A stretch of 64,000 nt of DNA, from the IMG/VR virus record IMGVR_UViG_3300041583_000385, positions 1 through 64,000 of that record. One strand, 5' to 3'. Position 1 is the stretch's first letter. Each line of letters starts with the position of its first letter. The notes under the pieces are model-generated. The model did no database searches, was not told the origin of the DNA, and worked only from the letters and a program-made list of their open reading frames with translations. A program made the position numbers and the translations under genes. This document shows, piece by piece, positions 17,647 through 25,998 of this stretch. The DNA is from a virus.

Positions 17647-17717
17647 TGACTGAAATGGGGATCGAACCCATACCAAGGAGTTTAGAATTCCCTATTCTAA
17701 CATTAAACTATTCAATC
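17647..17717 (-). tRNA. tRNA with apparent CUA (amber) anticodon, no encoded CCA
   Basis: The 71-nt minus-strand sequence folds as a cloverleaf. The acceptor is GATTGAA with TTCAGTC (one G-U). The D arm is GTTT/GAAT with wobble pairs, and the T arm is ATGGG, loop TTCGATC, CCCAT. The best anticodon arm is GGGAA, loop TTCTAAA, CTCCT, which puts CTA at positions 34-36 with one A-C mismatch at the loop base. A shift giving TCT leaves two mismatches. The discriminator is A and the genome continues CAAAAA, so CCA must be added by an enzyme. The tRNA call is solid; the anticodon identity is less certain. Confidence 0.72.
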
Positions 17718-17804
17718 GTTATATAACAAATGTATTGATTATTTTTCAAAATATCAAATTTATATATAAAATATTTTTATATATAAAAATAAAAAAGGAG
17801 TTCG

Positions 17805-18512
17805 ATGATTTCAAAAATTAATAAACTATCTAAATCTGATATATTGGATTTAATAGAAAGTTGTGATAGTATAAGAGAAATACTTATAAAAATTGGATAT
17901 AAAAGTACCGGCACACATCTCTATGATAGATTCAATGATAGATTGAGATTATTTAATATAGATAAGCCAAAATATAACAATTTAAATAGAAAAACAAATT
18001 TCCAAAAATATACAATTGATGAAATTTTAGTTGAAAATTCACAATATAAATCAAACCGAAGTTTAAAATATAAATTGGTTAATTTGAAATTAAAAGAATA
18101 TAAATGTGTGAAGTGTGGTAATGTTGGTGATTGGATGGGTAGTGGATTAACATTACAACTGGAACATATAAATGGTAAAAATAATGATAATAGATTAGAA
18201 AATCTTTGTTTTTTGTGCCCTAACTGTCATAGTCAAACAAAAACCTACTGTGGTAGAAATATGAAAAATGAAAAGGTTGAAGTTTTCATAGAATGTTTTT
18301 GTGGACAATTAATAGATAAAGGTAAAAATAAATGCAGGGTTTGTATAAATAAGGAAAGAGTTGAATTAAATATGATAAATCGTAAAGTTATCAATAGGCC
18401 GGATTTAAATAAAATTTTAGAAAGTGTTGATAAAATAGGATTCCGAGCGACTGGTAGAAAATACGGAGTTTCTGATAATTCCATTAGAAAATGGATAAAG
18501 TGGGGTTCTTAA
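17805..18512 (+). CDS. HNH homing endonuclease
   Basis: The 235-residue product contains YKCVKCGNVGDW, LEHINGKNNDNRLENLCFLC and PNCHSQTKTYCG. Together these give the zinc Cys pairs and the His/Asn positions of an HNH site. A second Cys group (CFCGQ, CRVC) and a C-terminal helix-turn-helix (KIGFRATGRKYGVSDNSIRK) should bind DNA. A TTTTATATATAAAA stretch and AAAGGAG lie just upstream, one of the few clear Shine-Dalgarno sequences here. Its stop overlaps the convergent gene at 18509. Confidence 0.8.
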   Translation: MISKINKLSKSDILDLIESCDSIREILIKIGYKSTGTHLYDRFNDRLRLFNIDKPKYNNLNRKTNFQKYTIDEILVENSQYKSNRSLKYKLVNLKLKEYKCVKCGNVGDWMGSGLTLQLEHINGKNNDNRLENLCFLCPNCHSQTKTYCGRNMKNEKVEVFIECFCGQLIDKGKNKCRVCINKERVELNMINRKVINRPDLNKILESVDKIGFRATGRKYGVSDNSIRKWIKWGS

Positions 18513-19249
18513 TTTAAAATATCATCAATTCTATTATTCCTACTGTAACATAATTCATCTTCTTCACATATCATAGAATCACCATACTGTATAACACTTG
18601 AATCACTATTTAACATCTCACAAGCATAATATTTTATCTTAAACTCATCATTTGTATTTTTAGTATAATTATATTCTAGTATTAAATAATCTTTTGATTT
18701 ATCACTTGGTTTAGAAACAATTGTACCAATTGGATATTCTAATAAACAATGTTCGTTACCATCCTCATCATATCCCCATATTAATTGAAAGTAGTTTATA
18801 GTATCTGTTATACATGATACATAAGCCATTATACTAGTTAACGATCCCTCAAATTTATATGTATACCTTGTAAAATCTCTTTTTAAAACACAATGTTCTT
18901 CTGATTTTTTTGATTTCAAAACTTTATCATCAATTAATATCGATCTGCGTTTTTCATTATTATTACTATCTCTAACTGACAAAACAGTTAAAAATTCAGC
19001 ACCTAATATATTTTCAAGTATATCGAAGAAATAATAACTTCTATTAGAACTCACTGAGAATGTTAAATTATACTTAATGTTTGGTTCTGGTACTTCTACC
19101 ATCCTAGAACCAGTGAAATGGTTATCTTCATTTTTAAATATTAGAATATCCGGATAAGATGAGTAATTACCACTATATGGTTTTATAATATAGTCTTTTA
19201 CTACATCATTCCATTTCATTATCTCTTTATCAGTTAAAAACTTTATCAT
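18509..19249 (-). CDS. Hypothetical protein with C-terminal RIDDIL tail
   Basis: The 246-residue product has no recognised domain. It ends EDELCYSRNNRIDDILN, a copy of the tail motif carried by many small proteins here. The start overlaps the end of the upstream gene by 4 nt, so this is the last gene of a translationally coupled run. The function is unknown. Confidence 0.5.
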   Translation of the reverse strand: MIKFLTDKEIMKWNDVVKDYIIKPYSGNYSSYPDILIFKNEDNHFTGSRMVEVPEPNIKYNLTFSVSSNRSYYFFDILENILGAEFLTVLSVRDSNNNEKRRSILIDDKVLKSKKSEEHCVLKRDFTRYTYKFEGSLTSIMAYVSCITDTINYFQLIWGYDEDGNEHCLLEYPIGTIVSKPSDKSKDYLILEYNYTKNTNDEFKIKYYACEMLNSDSSVIQYGDSMICEEDELCYSRNNRIDDILN

Positions 19250-19485
19250 CCTAATATCTTATCAATTTTATCACTTCTAATTTCATCTATTCCTATGAAG
19301 TACTTATCAAAATCCCTTCTTGATAAAGGACTAAACATCTGATGTCTGTTCTCCATTAGAACATAAATATAAACTCCATTTTCTATCTCATAATCATCCG
19401 GAGTCATTGTTAAATAATATTTATCTCGACTCCATTTAATTTTATTATCCTCATTTATAACTGTCCTTTTACAATAAGCTTTCAA
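19246..19485 (-). CDS. Small protein of the RDxKIxxIL-tail family
   Basis: The 79-residue product ends FIGIDEIRSDKIDKILG, the clearest form of the shared tail. The preceding part is a small beta-type domain (YEIENGVYIYVLMENRHQMF). It overlaps its neighbours by 4 nt on both sides. The function is unknown. Confidence 0.5.
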   Translation of the reverse strand: MKAYCKRTVINEDNKIKWSRDKYYLTMTPDDYEIENGVYIYVLMENRHQMFSPLSRRDFDKYFIGIDEIRSDKIDKILG

Positions 19486-19748
19486 TTTACAATTTGGTCA
19501 ATTTTTTGGTCCCGACTAATCTGGATAAAAAATCTATCAACATCACCTTCTGTTAGGAAATCAACAATCAATTGTGCTCCTGTTTGTTCCTCAAAAATAA
19601 GTTTATTACCTCTTTGGTAAATAGAATTATAAATAGTTACTCCTGGTATAATAATAAAACTATCGATATCTATATTCATATCTCCCTTACCAACAATATA
19701 TTTCTTTATTGATATTATCTTATTGATATTATTTGATATCCTTATCAC
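19482..19748 (-). CDS. Small protein of the RDxKIxxIL-tail family
   Basis: The 88-residue product ends FFIQISRDQKIDQIVN. Its layout (short beta segments, then the tail) is like the gene at 19246, so the two may be paralogues. Its 5' end overlaps the methyltransferase gene by 20 nt. The function is unknown. Confidence 0.5.
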   Translation of the reverse strand: MIRISNNINKIISIKKYIVGKGDMNIDIDSFIIIPGVTIYNSIYQRGNKLIFEEQTGAQLIVDFLTEGDVDRFFIQISRDQKIDQIVN

Positions 19749-20541
19749 TATCAGTTATTCTTTTTTCAGCAATAGTTATATAATCAGATTGTAATTCGAA
19801 TCCAATATAATTTCTATTCAATTCTTTTGCGGCAATAGCGGTTGTACCAGTACCCATAAATGGATCTAAAACAACATCACCTTCTTTAGTAGAACCGTTT
19901 ATAAAATATTTTACTAACTCTACTGGGTAAACATCAACATGATTATCAGCAATCTTTTTAGATTCCGAGGAAATGTTTATTAATGTAGTTGGTAATGCAC
20001 CCTTTGGGTTTGGTGCCCAAGATTTATATTCATCACATTTACCGTCTCTAGCATACCTTTTTTTCAAAGGTTTCTTCATTCTAGCAACAGATGTCGCGGC
20101 ATATTCAGTTCTCATTTCATCTATATTAAAATAGAAACTCTTATCTTTAGCAAACCAAAATAAATATTCTACTCTGTCTCCAAATCTATATCTATTCGGA
20201 AGTCCTTTCATTTTATTCCAAAATAATCTCTCAAATAATTTAAGATCTGTTCTCTTATGTAATTCTGATATTAAATCAAAAACATATGGGTGTCTAAATC
20301 TCTTCTCTACCTTATCGTTTATATTTAAAATAAAAGAACCAGTGGGTTTCATGACCCTACATATCTCATTACAGTATGGTAAAAACCATTCAACATAATC
20401 ATCAGCAAGTATTCCTTTGAAATCTATATAGGTTTTTAAATCTGCATAAGGTGGTGAAGTGATAATTAAATCAACTGAGTTATCAGGCATATCTTTCAAT
20501 AATTGAAGAGAATCTCCTTGGTATATTTTATTGTTATCCAT
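19729..20541 (-). CDS. DNA methyltransferase, beta class (N4-cytosine or N6-adenine)
   Basis: The 270-residue product has the catalytic motif LIITSPPYADLK near the N-terminus and the SAM-binding motif VVLDPFMGTGTTAIAAKEL near the C-terminus. This order defines beta-class enzymes. SPPY is commonest in N4-cytosine methylases but also occurs in N6-adenine enzymes. No cognate restriction nuclease is adjacent, so protection of phage DNA from host restriction is the likely role. It overlaps both neighbours in a coupled minus-strand operon. Confidence 0.85.
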   Translation of the reverse strand: MDNNKIYQGDSLQLLKDMPDNSVDLIITSPPYADLKTYIDFKGILADDYVEWFLPYCNEICRVMKPTGSFILNINDKVEKRFRHPYVFDLISELHKRTDLKLFERLFWNKMKGLPNRYRFGDRVEYLFWFAKDKSFYFNIDEMRTEYAATSVARMKKPLKKRYARDGKCDEYKSWAPNPKGALPTTLINISSESKKIADNHVDVYPVELVKYFINGSTKEGDVVLDPFMGTGTTAIAAKELNRNYIGFELQSDYITIAEKRITDSDKDIK

Positions 20542-20788
20542 TTTTTTCTATTTCAAATATTGTTGTTACTTTTGATTTGATAATATTTGATTTTAGTAAT
20601 TCTTCTTTCATTTCAGATGGGCAGTATATCCTATCTAAAGGAATTTCTTTATCACCACACCACAATATCGCATGTTTTATTTCATCATGCCAACATCTAC
20701 TAAATCCATAATTACCATCAATAATGTCATGTCCAAAGAATTTACCTTTATATTTTATAACTTGACCAATTTTTGTATATTCACTCAT
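20534..20788 (-). CDS. Hypothetical protein, 84 residues
   Basis: The product starts MSEYTKIGQVIKYKGKFFGH and contains Cys and Trp residues (FSRCWHDEIKHAILWCGDKE) without a clear metal site. It overlaps the methyltransferase start by 8 nt and the upstream gene by one base. The function is unknown. Confidence 0.5.
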   Translation of the reverse strand: MSEYTKIGQVIKYKGKFFGHDIIDGNYGFSRCWHDEIKHAILWCGDKEIPLDRIYCPSEMKEELLKSNIIKSKVTTIFEIEKNG

Positions 20789-21384
20789 TAAAGGTCTTTA
20801 CTTTTCTTATCTAGAAATTCCTTTTCTTCATCTGAAAGTGCTTCAATTCCTTTTTTATTGATCTTATCAAGTATCAAATCAATATTGAAATCAGGTGTAT
20901 CTTTATAGTCTTTACTAACAATTTCTTTAACTGCTTCAAATTTTATTATCTCTGGATCTATCTCTGGGATAGAATCAATAACATCTTGATTGTTGTGGTA
21001 ATCACCCTCTACAATCATCTTAACTTTTGTTATTTCTCTAACAATACGATCAACAATTGTAGGTATACTACCCTTATCTAATCTATTTGATAATATAAAA
21101 TTACCTATCTTCATTGTTATGTTCACACGAACTTTAGATAACTCAAAGGTTAGTCTATCATCAAATAGCATCTTAGAACTCTTCTCATACATATCTGTGT
21201 ATAGTTCTTCCCTATTCTCAACCTTGGGTACAAAAAACCCATAAGAGTAATAGAACTCTATTTTTGATTCATCGATTTCTTTCTTAATGAAGTTTTTCTG
21301 AGAATTATCTATCCATTCTTGTATGAATGGGAAATCTTTCAATACATCCTCTCTGTTTGTGTCAATTATAAACATATTATTCAA
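20788..21384 (-). CDS. Hypothetical protein with DUF6576-like C-terminal tail
   Basis: The 198-residue product ends with LILDKINKKGIEALSDEEKE and a short Lys-rich stretch. This is the helix-turn-helix-like tail typically found at the end of Bacteroidetes rhomboid proteins. The same module ends the gene at 28266. The rest (DTNREDVLKDFPFIQEW) is unassigned. The tail match is from memory of the family. Confidence 0.5.
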   Translation of the reverse strand: MNNMFIIDTNREDVLKDFPFIQEWIDNSQKNFIKKEIDESKIEFYYSYGFFVPKVENREELYTDMYEKSSKMLFDDRLTFELSKVRVNITMKIGNFILSNRLDKGSIPTIVDRIVREITKVKMIVEGDYHNNQDVIDSIPEIDPEIIKFEAVKEIVSKDYKDTPDFNIDLILDKINKKGIEALSDEEKEFLDKKSKDL

Positions 21385-21691
21385 TTATATTTTTTATCCT
21401 ATATTCTCTTATATTGTCTAAACCTACAATAAGTTCTTTTTCTGAGTACTTATTTCCGTTAGATAATACATAATAGGGTTCTTTTTTCTCTGTCATTTCT
21501 TTATCCGGTGAGGTTGCAGAGATACTACCATCGGAACTATATTTTACATAATTCTCAATTGTGGTGTCTTTTGAATTAACAGATTTTAATTCTTCCGGCA
21601 ATTCAAATGTGAATTTCATACTCTTATAGATAAAATTCACTTCAAATATTTCTCCTGTTGATATTACTAATGCTTCTTTTGTAAATTTCAT
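21377..21691 (-). CDS. Small protein of the KIxxI-tail family
   Basis: The 104-residue product ends VGLDNIREYRIKNIIE, a variant of the shared tail. The middle is Ser/Thr-rich. It overlaps the next gene by 8 nt and the previous one by 4 nt. The function is unknown. Confidence 0.45.
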   Translation of the reverse strand: MKFTKEALVISTGEIFEVNFIYKSMKFTFELPEELKSVNSKDTTIENYVKYSSDGSISATSPDKEMTEKKEPYYVLSNGNKYSEKELIVGLDNIREYRIKNIIE

Positions 21692-22146
21692 AATTTGAAA
21701 ATATCAAGATTATCCAATACTTGATCTAATTTAATTTGTCTATTTCTTTGTTCAAACGATTGTATGAAATCCCATCTTATATGACATATTTCCAAATAAT
21801 CATTCATAGTAGCTCTACCATATTCATTATACTCACCCTCGACCATTGTTAGAATAGCATGAAATTCATACTCACCAACTCTATCAACTTCACAATCCGA
21901 CTCAACCATAGTCTCAATTATCATTTCATCTGGATATGATCCTATCAATTGATAATAATAATCACTATCAAACTTAGTTATCTTTTTATATTTACCTTGT
22001 GGTGTTCCCATTGAATTATTATAATAATCAACATCAACCACACCACTTATAATAGAATATTTTTTACCAATTTCTATTACACCATTCTTAGGTCTTATTT
22101 CACTATATGATGATAGAATAAATATTATAGTAAATAATATAAGCAA
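21688..22146 (-). CDS. Membrane-anchored protein with KLDQVL tail, 5' end damaged
   Basis: The frame opens after a TGA at about 22190 and reads PLAITSLIYSIYVLDYLLIL and FTIIFILSSYSE, a hydrophobic segment, with only a TTG at 22146 as formal start. The body is a soluble domain ending NRQIKLDQVLDNLDIFKL, another copy of the tail motif. A short piece upstream (22221-22280) starts MKNAWKLFRYGDTPIYLKR and looks like the missing N-terminus, so the gene was probably broken between 22190 and 22225. Confidence 0.45.
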   Translation of the reverse strand: MLILFTIIFILSSYSEIRPKNGVIEIGKKYSIISGVVDVDYYNNSMGTPQGKYKKITKFDSDYYYQLIGSYPDEMIIETMVESDCEVDRVGEYEFHAILTMVEGEYNEYGRATMNDYLEICHIRWDFIQSFEQRNRQIKLDQVLDNLDIFKL

Positions 22147-22220
22147 ATAATCTAAAACGTATATTGAGTATATTAATGATGTTATTGCTAATGGTCATTG
22201 ATAGTATACCATTTACTAAT

Positions 22221-22280
22221 TTACCTTTTTAAATATATTGGTGTATCACCATATCTAAATAGTTTCCAGGCGTTTTTCAT
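22221..22280 (-). pseudogene. Detached N-terminal piece of the damaged membrane-protein gene
   Basis: ATG 22280 overlaps the TGA of the upstream gene (ATGA), as for real genes in this operon. It gives MKNAWKLFRYGDTPIYLKR before a stop. A charged N-terminus followed by a lost hydrophobic stretch matches what is missing from the gene at 21688. Confidence 0.4.
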
Positions 22281-22699
22281 AAAATTTGATTTAATTTATT
22301 ATCTCTATATGTGGAAAGGCTTATACCCTTCTCTATATCAAATAATATATACTCCATATCTTCAATAGATGGGTTCATATCACTACAATATTTTTCTTTA
22401 ACAGAATCTCTTATCAATACAACAGATTTACAATTATATGTTGTTACATACATACTACCATTTGGTAATGTTTTATTTCTAATCCATATAGATGGTGATT
22501 TTTCTATCTCCCATTTATTATCTGATAATGTATATTTTACTTCCATTTCATACTCAGTGGAATCTTCTCCATGTGCGGTTAATGATCTCTTATGAGTTCG
22601 ATATTTAGAAGATGGTGATTTCTCACGCCATACCAATGCACCAGAATTGGTGACACCACATAGTGACTCCATTACCCCATTTAACCTATCTTCCACCAT
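22277..22699 (-). CDS. Hypothetical protein, 140 residues, with KLNQIL tail
   Basis: The product starts MVEDRLNGVMESLCGVTNSG and ends ISLSTYRDNKLNQIL, the shared C-terminal tail. No other motif is seen. It overlaps the gene at 22686 by 14 nt. The function is unknown. Confidence 0.5.
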   Translation of the reverse strand: MVEDRLNGVMESLCGVTNSGALVWREKSPSSKYRTHKRSLTAHGEDSTEYEMEVKYTLSDNKWEIEKSPSIWIRNKTLPNGSMYVTTYNCKSVVLIRDSVKEKYCSDMNPSIEDMEYILFDIEKGISLSTYRDNKLNQIL

Positions 22700-22898
22700 A
22701 TTTGAAATTTTTATTAACCCAACCTACTGAGAAATTATTATATTCATTTGCATATAATATGTGATTTAAACAAACCATAACCTCTACATCCTCATTATCT
22801 ACATAAAGTACTTCATAAGTTTTACCCTTCTCGAAGAGTGGCATATTCATTATGTTCGTTATTTCATTTATACAAATTAATTTGTCTCCTTTTCTCAT
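22686..22898 (-). CDS. Small hypothetical protein, 70 residues
   Basis: The product (MRKGDKLICINEITNIMNMP, then KGKTYEVLYVDNEDVEVMVC) looks like a small SH3-like beta barrel, with the pattern GDKLICI, GKTYEVLYVD, NFSVGWVNKNF. It is the first gene downstream of the structured-RNA region at 22917-23160, 18 nt from its edge. The function is unknown. Confidence 0.5.
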   Translation of the reverse strand: MRKGDKLICINEITNIMNMPLFEKGKTYEVLYVDNEDVEVMVCLNHILYANEYNNFSVGWVNKNFKYGGR

Positions 22899-22916
22899 AT
22901 ATTTTTTATTAAAAAA

Positions 22917-23160
22917 TTAGTATAAGTTGAGCTTACCCAACATTTTGCTTTATGCTATCATCTATCTATTGCCACAAACCCGACCATCAAAGGGGAACCG
23001 ATACCCTAGGTCTGTACGTGTCGCTACTTCCGTGGTGCTAACGACTATCCGAAGACCGCCTCCCACGTTAGGTTCAGTAGTGTCGAGGTTTCTCCAGTAT
23101 CTCTATAAATGAGATTTACACCCTTACGGGACCGGCGATAGCTTCTCTGACTTATACTAA
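22917..23160 (-). ncRNA. Candidate structured non-coding RNA of unknown class
   Basis: This 244-nt stretch is far richer in G+C than its surroundings: the two 60-nt lines 22981-23040 and 23041-23100 hold 33 and 31 G+C. It is closed by a perfect 11-bp stem (22917-22927 with 23150-23160). On the minus strand it contains a CCC-GTAA-GGG hairpin with a GNRA loop, ATCTC...GAGAT, CTAACG...CGTTAG and a C-TTCG-G tetraloop. Possible extra pairs such as CGTGG with CCACG suggest a pseudoknot. Tetraloop identity favours the minus strand. No protein frame makes sense here. It does not match RNase P, tmRNA, SRP or 6S RNA by eye. Confidence 0.7.
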
Positions 23161-23633
23161 TTTATTATTAATGCTAAATTATATTCTCTTTTTAATTTCA
23201 TTGTCCAAGTTTCCACCTTCTGTTTAACTAGGCGATGTAAACAATTATATTCTCTTTTATTAATTTCTTCTAAGTTACCAATATGTTTAGTAAATAATGA
23301 CATTAAATCTTCTGGTGTCATTATATCATTAAATCTACCACTAGGATCCAATAGGTTAATTTCGTTTATGAAATTAATTATAGGTAATACTTCATACCAG
23401 TTTTCACCCTTTTTATCCCATGTATTAAACCATTTACGTATAACTAAATGAAAATATGATTTATTTTCTAAAAAAAACTCATATGTCATATTTACCTCTT
23501 TTGGTTTAATACCAATATATTTATCCCATTTTTCAATTAGATAATCTTTATCACAGTCTAATACTTTAATATCCATCGTTTGATGGAAATTAAATGTGAA
23601 ATTAATAAGGTTATCTAATTGTCCCTTTGTCAT
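23157..23633 (-). CDS. Hypothetical protein, 158 residues
   Basis: The product starts MTKGQLDNLINFTFNFHQTM and is rich in aromatic and charged residues. No motif is recognised. The promoter TATATTTG ends 5 nt before the ATG. The TAG stop lies inside the closing stem of the structured RNA, so the RNA is probably made from the same minus-strand transcript or processed from it. Confidence 0.5.
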   Translation of the reverse strand: MTKGQLDNLINFTFNFHQTMDIKVLDCDKDYLIEKWDKYIGIKPKEVNMTYEFFLENKSYFHLVIRKWFNTWDKKGENWYEVLPIINFINEINLLDPSGRFNDIMTPEDLMSLFTKHIGNLEEINKREYNCLHRLVKQKVETWTMKLKREYNLALIIN

Positions 23634-23638
23634 AATTA

Positions 23639-23646
23639 CAAATATA
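23639..23646 (-). promoter_or_regulatory. TATATTTG promoter element, near-leaderless
   Basis: This TAnnTTTG match lies 5 nt before the ATG at 23633. Confidence 0.5.
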
Positions 23647-23706
23647 CGTAAAATTGAAAGAAAAACAAGGGTTTTTTATATATAATTAAAATTTGAAAAA
23701 TTTATT

Positions 23707-24594
23707 ATGAAAATAAAACATAAAGTTATAAAAGAGTTTCAATATCTTAGTCCAGATAAGAAAATCTTCATATTAAAACTTGGTACTATACTAAACAACT
23801 ATAATTATAAAATTAAAGATGAATTGATATTAGTTGATAAAGATATAATTGATAATAATCCACAATATTTTCAAGTAGTTGATTGGAAAGAAGAGATTCA
23901 CTCATTTATAAAAACAAATAAATTACCATCACCAAAAACATTAGCTAATAAGCTAATACCGTTTATGGAGGATATGATATTATCATCTATGGCTAAAAGT
24001 ACTGATACTGGTGCACAAGTAGATGAAGATAGATTAAAAGAAATCGAAAGTAAAGAATCTGATTTAAATAATAGAGAGAAGAGAATTAAAAGTAAAGAAG
24101 AAGAACTTGAAATTAGATCAAACAGAGTTGAGAAGAGAGAGGAAGATTATAGAGAATGTCTTAAAGATTTAGATAGTAAAGAAGATTCACTCAGAGAAAA
24201 ATCTAAAGATTTAAAAGAAAGAGAATTGGATGTGCAAGATAAGTTACAAGATATTAACGAAAAGGAAAGAAACCTTGATAGAACTATATTAGAATCATCT
24301 AAAGATATCGATATTAAATATACTGAGTTACAATCAAAAATTGATAAAGATTTAAAAACTGTTACTGAGAAAGAGAAAGGATTAGAAATAACCGCAAAGG
24401 ATATTAAAAAGAGAGAAGATAAACTCTTAGATAGGGAAGATGAAATAGATGATTTATTAAGAGATATAGAAAGAAAGAAAGAAGAATTTCAAGATTGGGG
24501 TGAAGAGGTAGTTAAATTAGACCAAGAAATAAAAGATTGGGAAAAACTACATTGGAAGTTCAAAAGATTGAAGAAGCCGCCTTCTGCTATTTAA
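23707..24594 (+). CDS. Long coiled-coil protein
   Basis: The 295-residue product has a compact N-terminal domain (about 1-85). From about residue 105 to 280 it is an almost continuous coiled coil of Glu, Lys, Arg, Asp and Leu (for example KESDLNNREKRIKSKEEELE), ending in a basic FKRLKKPPSAI. It stands alone on the plus strand among minus-strand genes. It could be a structural spacer or tether. No family is recognised. Confidence 0.55.
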   Translation: MKIKHKVIKEFQYLSPDKKIFILKLGTILNNYNYKIKDELILVDKDIIDNNPQYFQVVDWKEEIHSFIKTNKLPSPKTLANKLIPFMEDMILSSMAKSTDTGAQVDEDRLKEIESKESDLNNREKRIKSKEEELEIRSNRVEKREEDYRECLKDLDSKEDSLREKSKDLKERELDVQDKLQDINEKERNLDRTILESSKDIDIKYTELQSKIDKDLKTVTEKEKGLEITAKDIKKREDKLLDREDEIDDLLRDIERKKEEFQDWGEEVVKLDQEIKDWEKLHWKFKRLKKPPSAI

Positions 24595-24675
24595 CTATAA
24601 AAAATCCATATATCAAAGTAACATAAAAAACCGACCAGATAGTATAGTTTAAGGTATCATGATGTTACATGAAGT

Positions 24676-24897
24676 TTAAATAGAAAATAAAAAAAGGTCT
24701 ATATCATCACCAATTGTGCTTTTGATTTTACTAATATCGGATTTATCGATAACATTGAATGATTGATATACATTAATTATATCATCATCACTTTGTTTAT
24801 TTTGAATGAATTTAGAAATAGAGTCGCAAAACTTATTGAATTTGCTGATACCATCATATTTCTCAAGTACTGACCATAATATTTCTCTCTTTCCCAT
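24676..24897 (-). CDS. Small hypothetical protein, 73 residues
   Basis: The ATG at 24897 gives MGKREILWSVLEKYDGISKF. A longer reading from TTG 24930 would overlap the upstream gene. The product is helical and acidic toward its end (IGDDIDLFLFSI). It lies just after the gene at 24924. The function is unknown. Confidence 0.45.
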   Translation of the reverse strand: MGKREILWSVLEKYDGISKFNKFCDSISKFIQNKQSDDDIINVYQSFNVIDKSDISKIKSTIGDDIDLFLFSI

Positions 24898-24923
24898 ACT
24901 ACAAGATAAGGAAAAGTATTGAA

Positions 24924-25628
24924 TTACCAAAGCATTTTAGCTACGGATTTATGTTGTTTATCTGTTAAATATCCTCTTTTCTCATAAAAATCAAGAACAC
25001 TACTTAAAAATGAATTTGAATCTTTATTTAATTTGAATCTCAATTGTCTTATTAAATTAACCGACTTATCTGTGTCTTCATTAAGAATTTGGTTTAATTT
25101 AATATTTCTTAGCTCAGATGTTCCAATTTTTTTATTTAAGTACTCCATAAACTCATTCCATTGTACTTCTTCAATTGAATAATAATTTTTAGTAAATGGA
25201 CTTATTATAATTTTTAAACCATTACCCTCTTGTAGTAAGTATAGAGAATTAACGGGGCAATTTTGATACCTAACACTTATCCTAGTGTCTCTTTTTGATA
25301 TATCAACAAATACAGTATCTAAGTCATAAAAGTTATCAGGATCAAATGTAAACACATCTGAATCAAATTCAAATTTACCAAATTCTGATAATAATTTTTC
25401 AATATCTTGTAATGTTAAATCATTTATTAGAACACCATTATTTATAATAGCTTCAATTGGTTTGAAAAAGTCTTTTTTATTAAATATACTAGGATCCACA
25501 CGAGCGAAATCAGCGGTCATAGATGAAATACCATCTGGTATATAAGGAGTTGTTACCCCACCCCAAGCATTGTATTGGGGCACACCAAAATCATCATCTA
25601 TTTGTAAACTTATGAAAAAATCTAACAT
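24924..25628 (-). CDS. Hypothetical protein with internal KLNQIL motif
   Basis: The 234-residue product carries the tail motif internally (SELRNIKLNQILNED, at about residue 175), followed by some 55 further residues (KQHKSVAKMLW at the end). It looks like a fusion of a tail-family protein with an extra helical domain. It overlaps the gene at 25622 by 7 nt. The function is unknown. Confidence 0.5.
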   Translation of the reverse strand: MLDFFISLQIDDDFGVPQYNAWGGVTTPYIPDGISSMTADFARVDPSIFNKKDFFKPIEAIINNGVLINDLTLQDIEKLLSEFGKFEFDSDVFTFDPDNFYDLDTVFVDISKRDTRISVRYQNCPVNSLYLLQEGNGLKIIISPFTKNYYSIEEVQWNEFMEYLNKKIGTSELRNIKLNQILNEDTDKSVNLIRQLRFKLNKDSNSFLSSVLDFYEKRGYLTDKQHKSVAKMLW

Positions 25629-25969
25629 GATAACTTTTGTTCAGTTAATTTATCTTTTAATTTAATAAGTCCAAACATCTTAGTTCTTTGGAACGTTGGG
25701 AATTTATCACCATTCTTAACAATCCATTCCATATCATGTAATCTTTTTATGGAATACATAACATAATAAGTAGTATATCTTTTTTTGAATTTTATTTGCA
25801 TCCAGTTATTGAATAAATAACGTTTGCTTATTCTAACAAACCCTTCTCTTTTCTTAAACCTCTCTATGCTTTCTTTTAGATTCTCAATAACAACAGAGTA
25901 TGAGTGACCATCCTCCAATAATGCTTGAATTTTTTTGTCAATATGTTCTTCTATTCTACTTGGTTTCAT
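25622..25969 (-). CDS. Hypothetical basic protein, 115 residues
   Basis: The product is rich in Lys and Arg (RFKKREGFVRISKRYLFNNW) and could bind nucleic acid. The promoter TATATTTG ends 5 nt before the ATG. It is the first gene of a coupled run with 24924. No family is recognised. Confidence 0.5.
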   Translation of the reverse strand: MKPSRIEEHIDKKIQALLEDGHSYSVVIENLKESIERFKKREGFVRISKRYLFNNWMQIKFKKRYTTYYVMYSIKRLHDMEWIVKNGDKFPTFQRTKMFGLIKLKDKLTEQKLSC

Positions 25970-25974
25970 AGAGA

Positions 25975-25982
25975 CAAATATA
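25975..25982 (-). promoter_or_regulatory. TATATTTG promoter element, near-leaderless
   Basis: This TAnnTTTG match on the minus strand is 5 nt from the ATG at 25969. Confidence 0.5.
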
Positions 25983-25998
25983 AGGAAATAATATTAAT

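Noticed and set aside
22927-23112. A 61-residue open frame on the plus strand in the GC-rich island
   Set aside because: The region is better explained as a folded RNA; the translated sequence is not protein-like and has no promoter or ribosome site.
22917-23160. IscB/TnpB-associated guide RNA or a group I intron as explanation of the structured RNA
   Set aside because: No IscB or TnpB gene is present in the window, and I could not find the conserved core pairing of group I introns.
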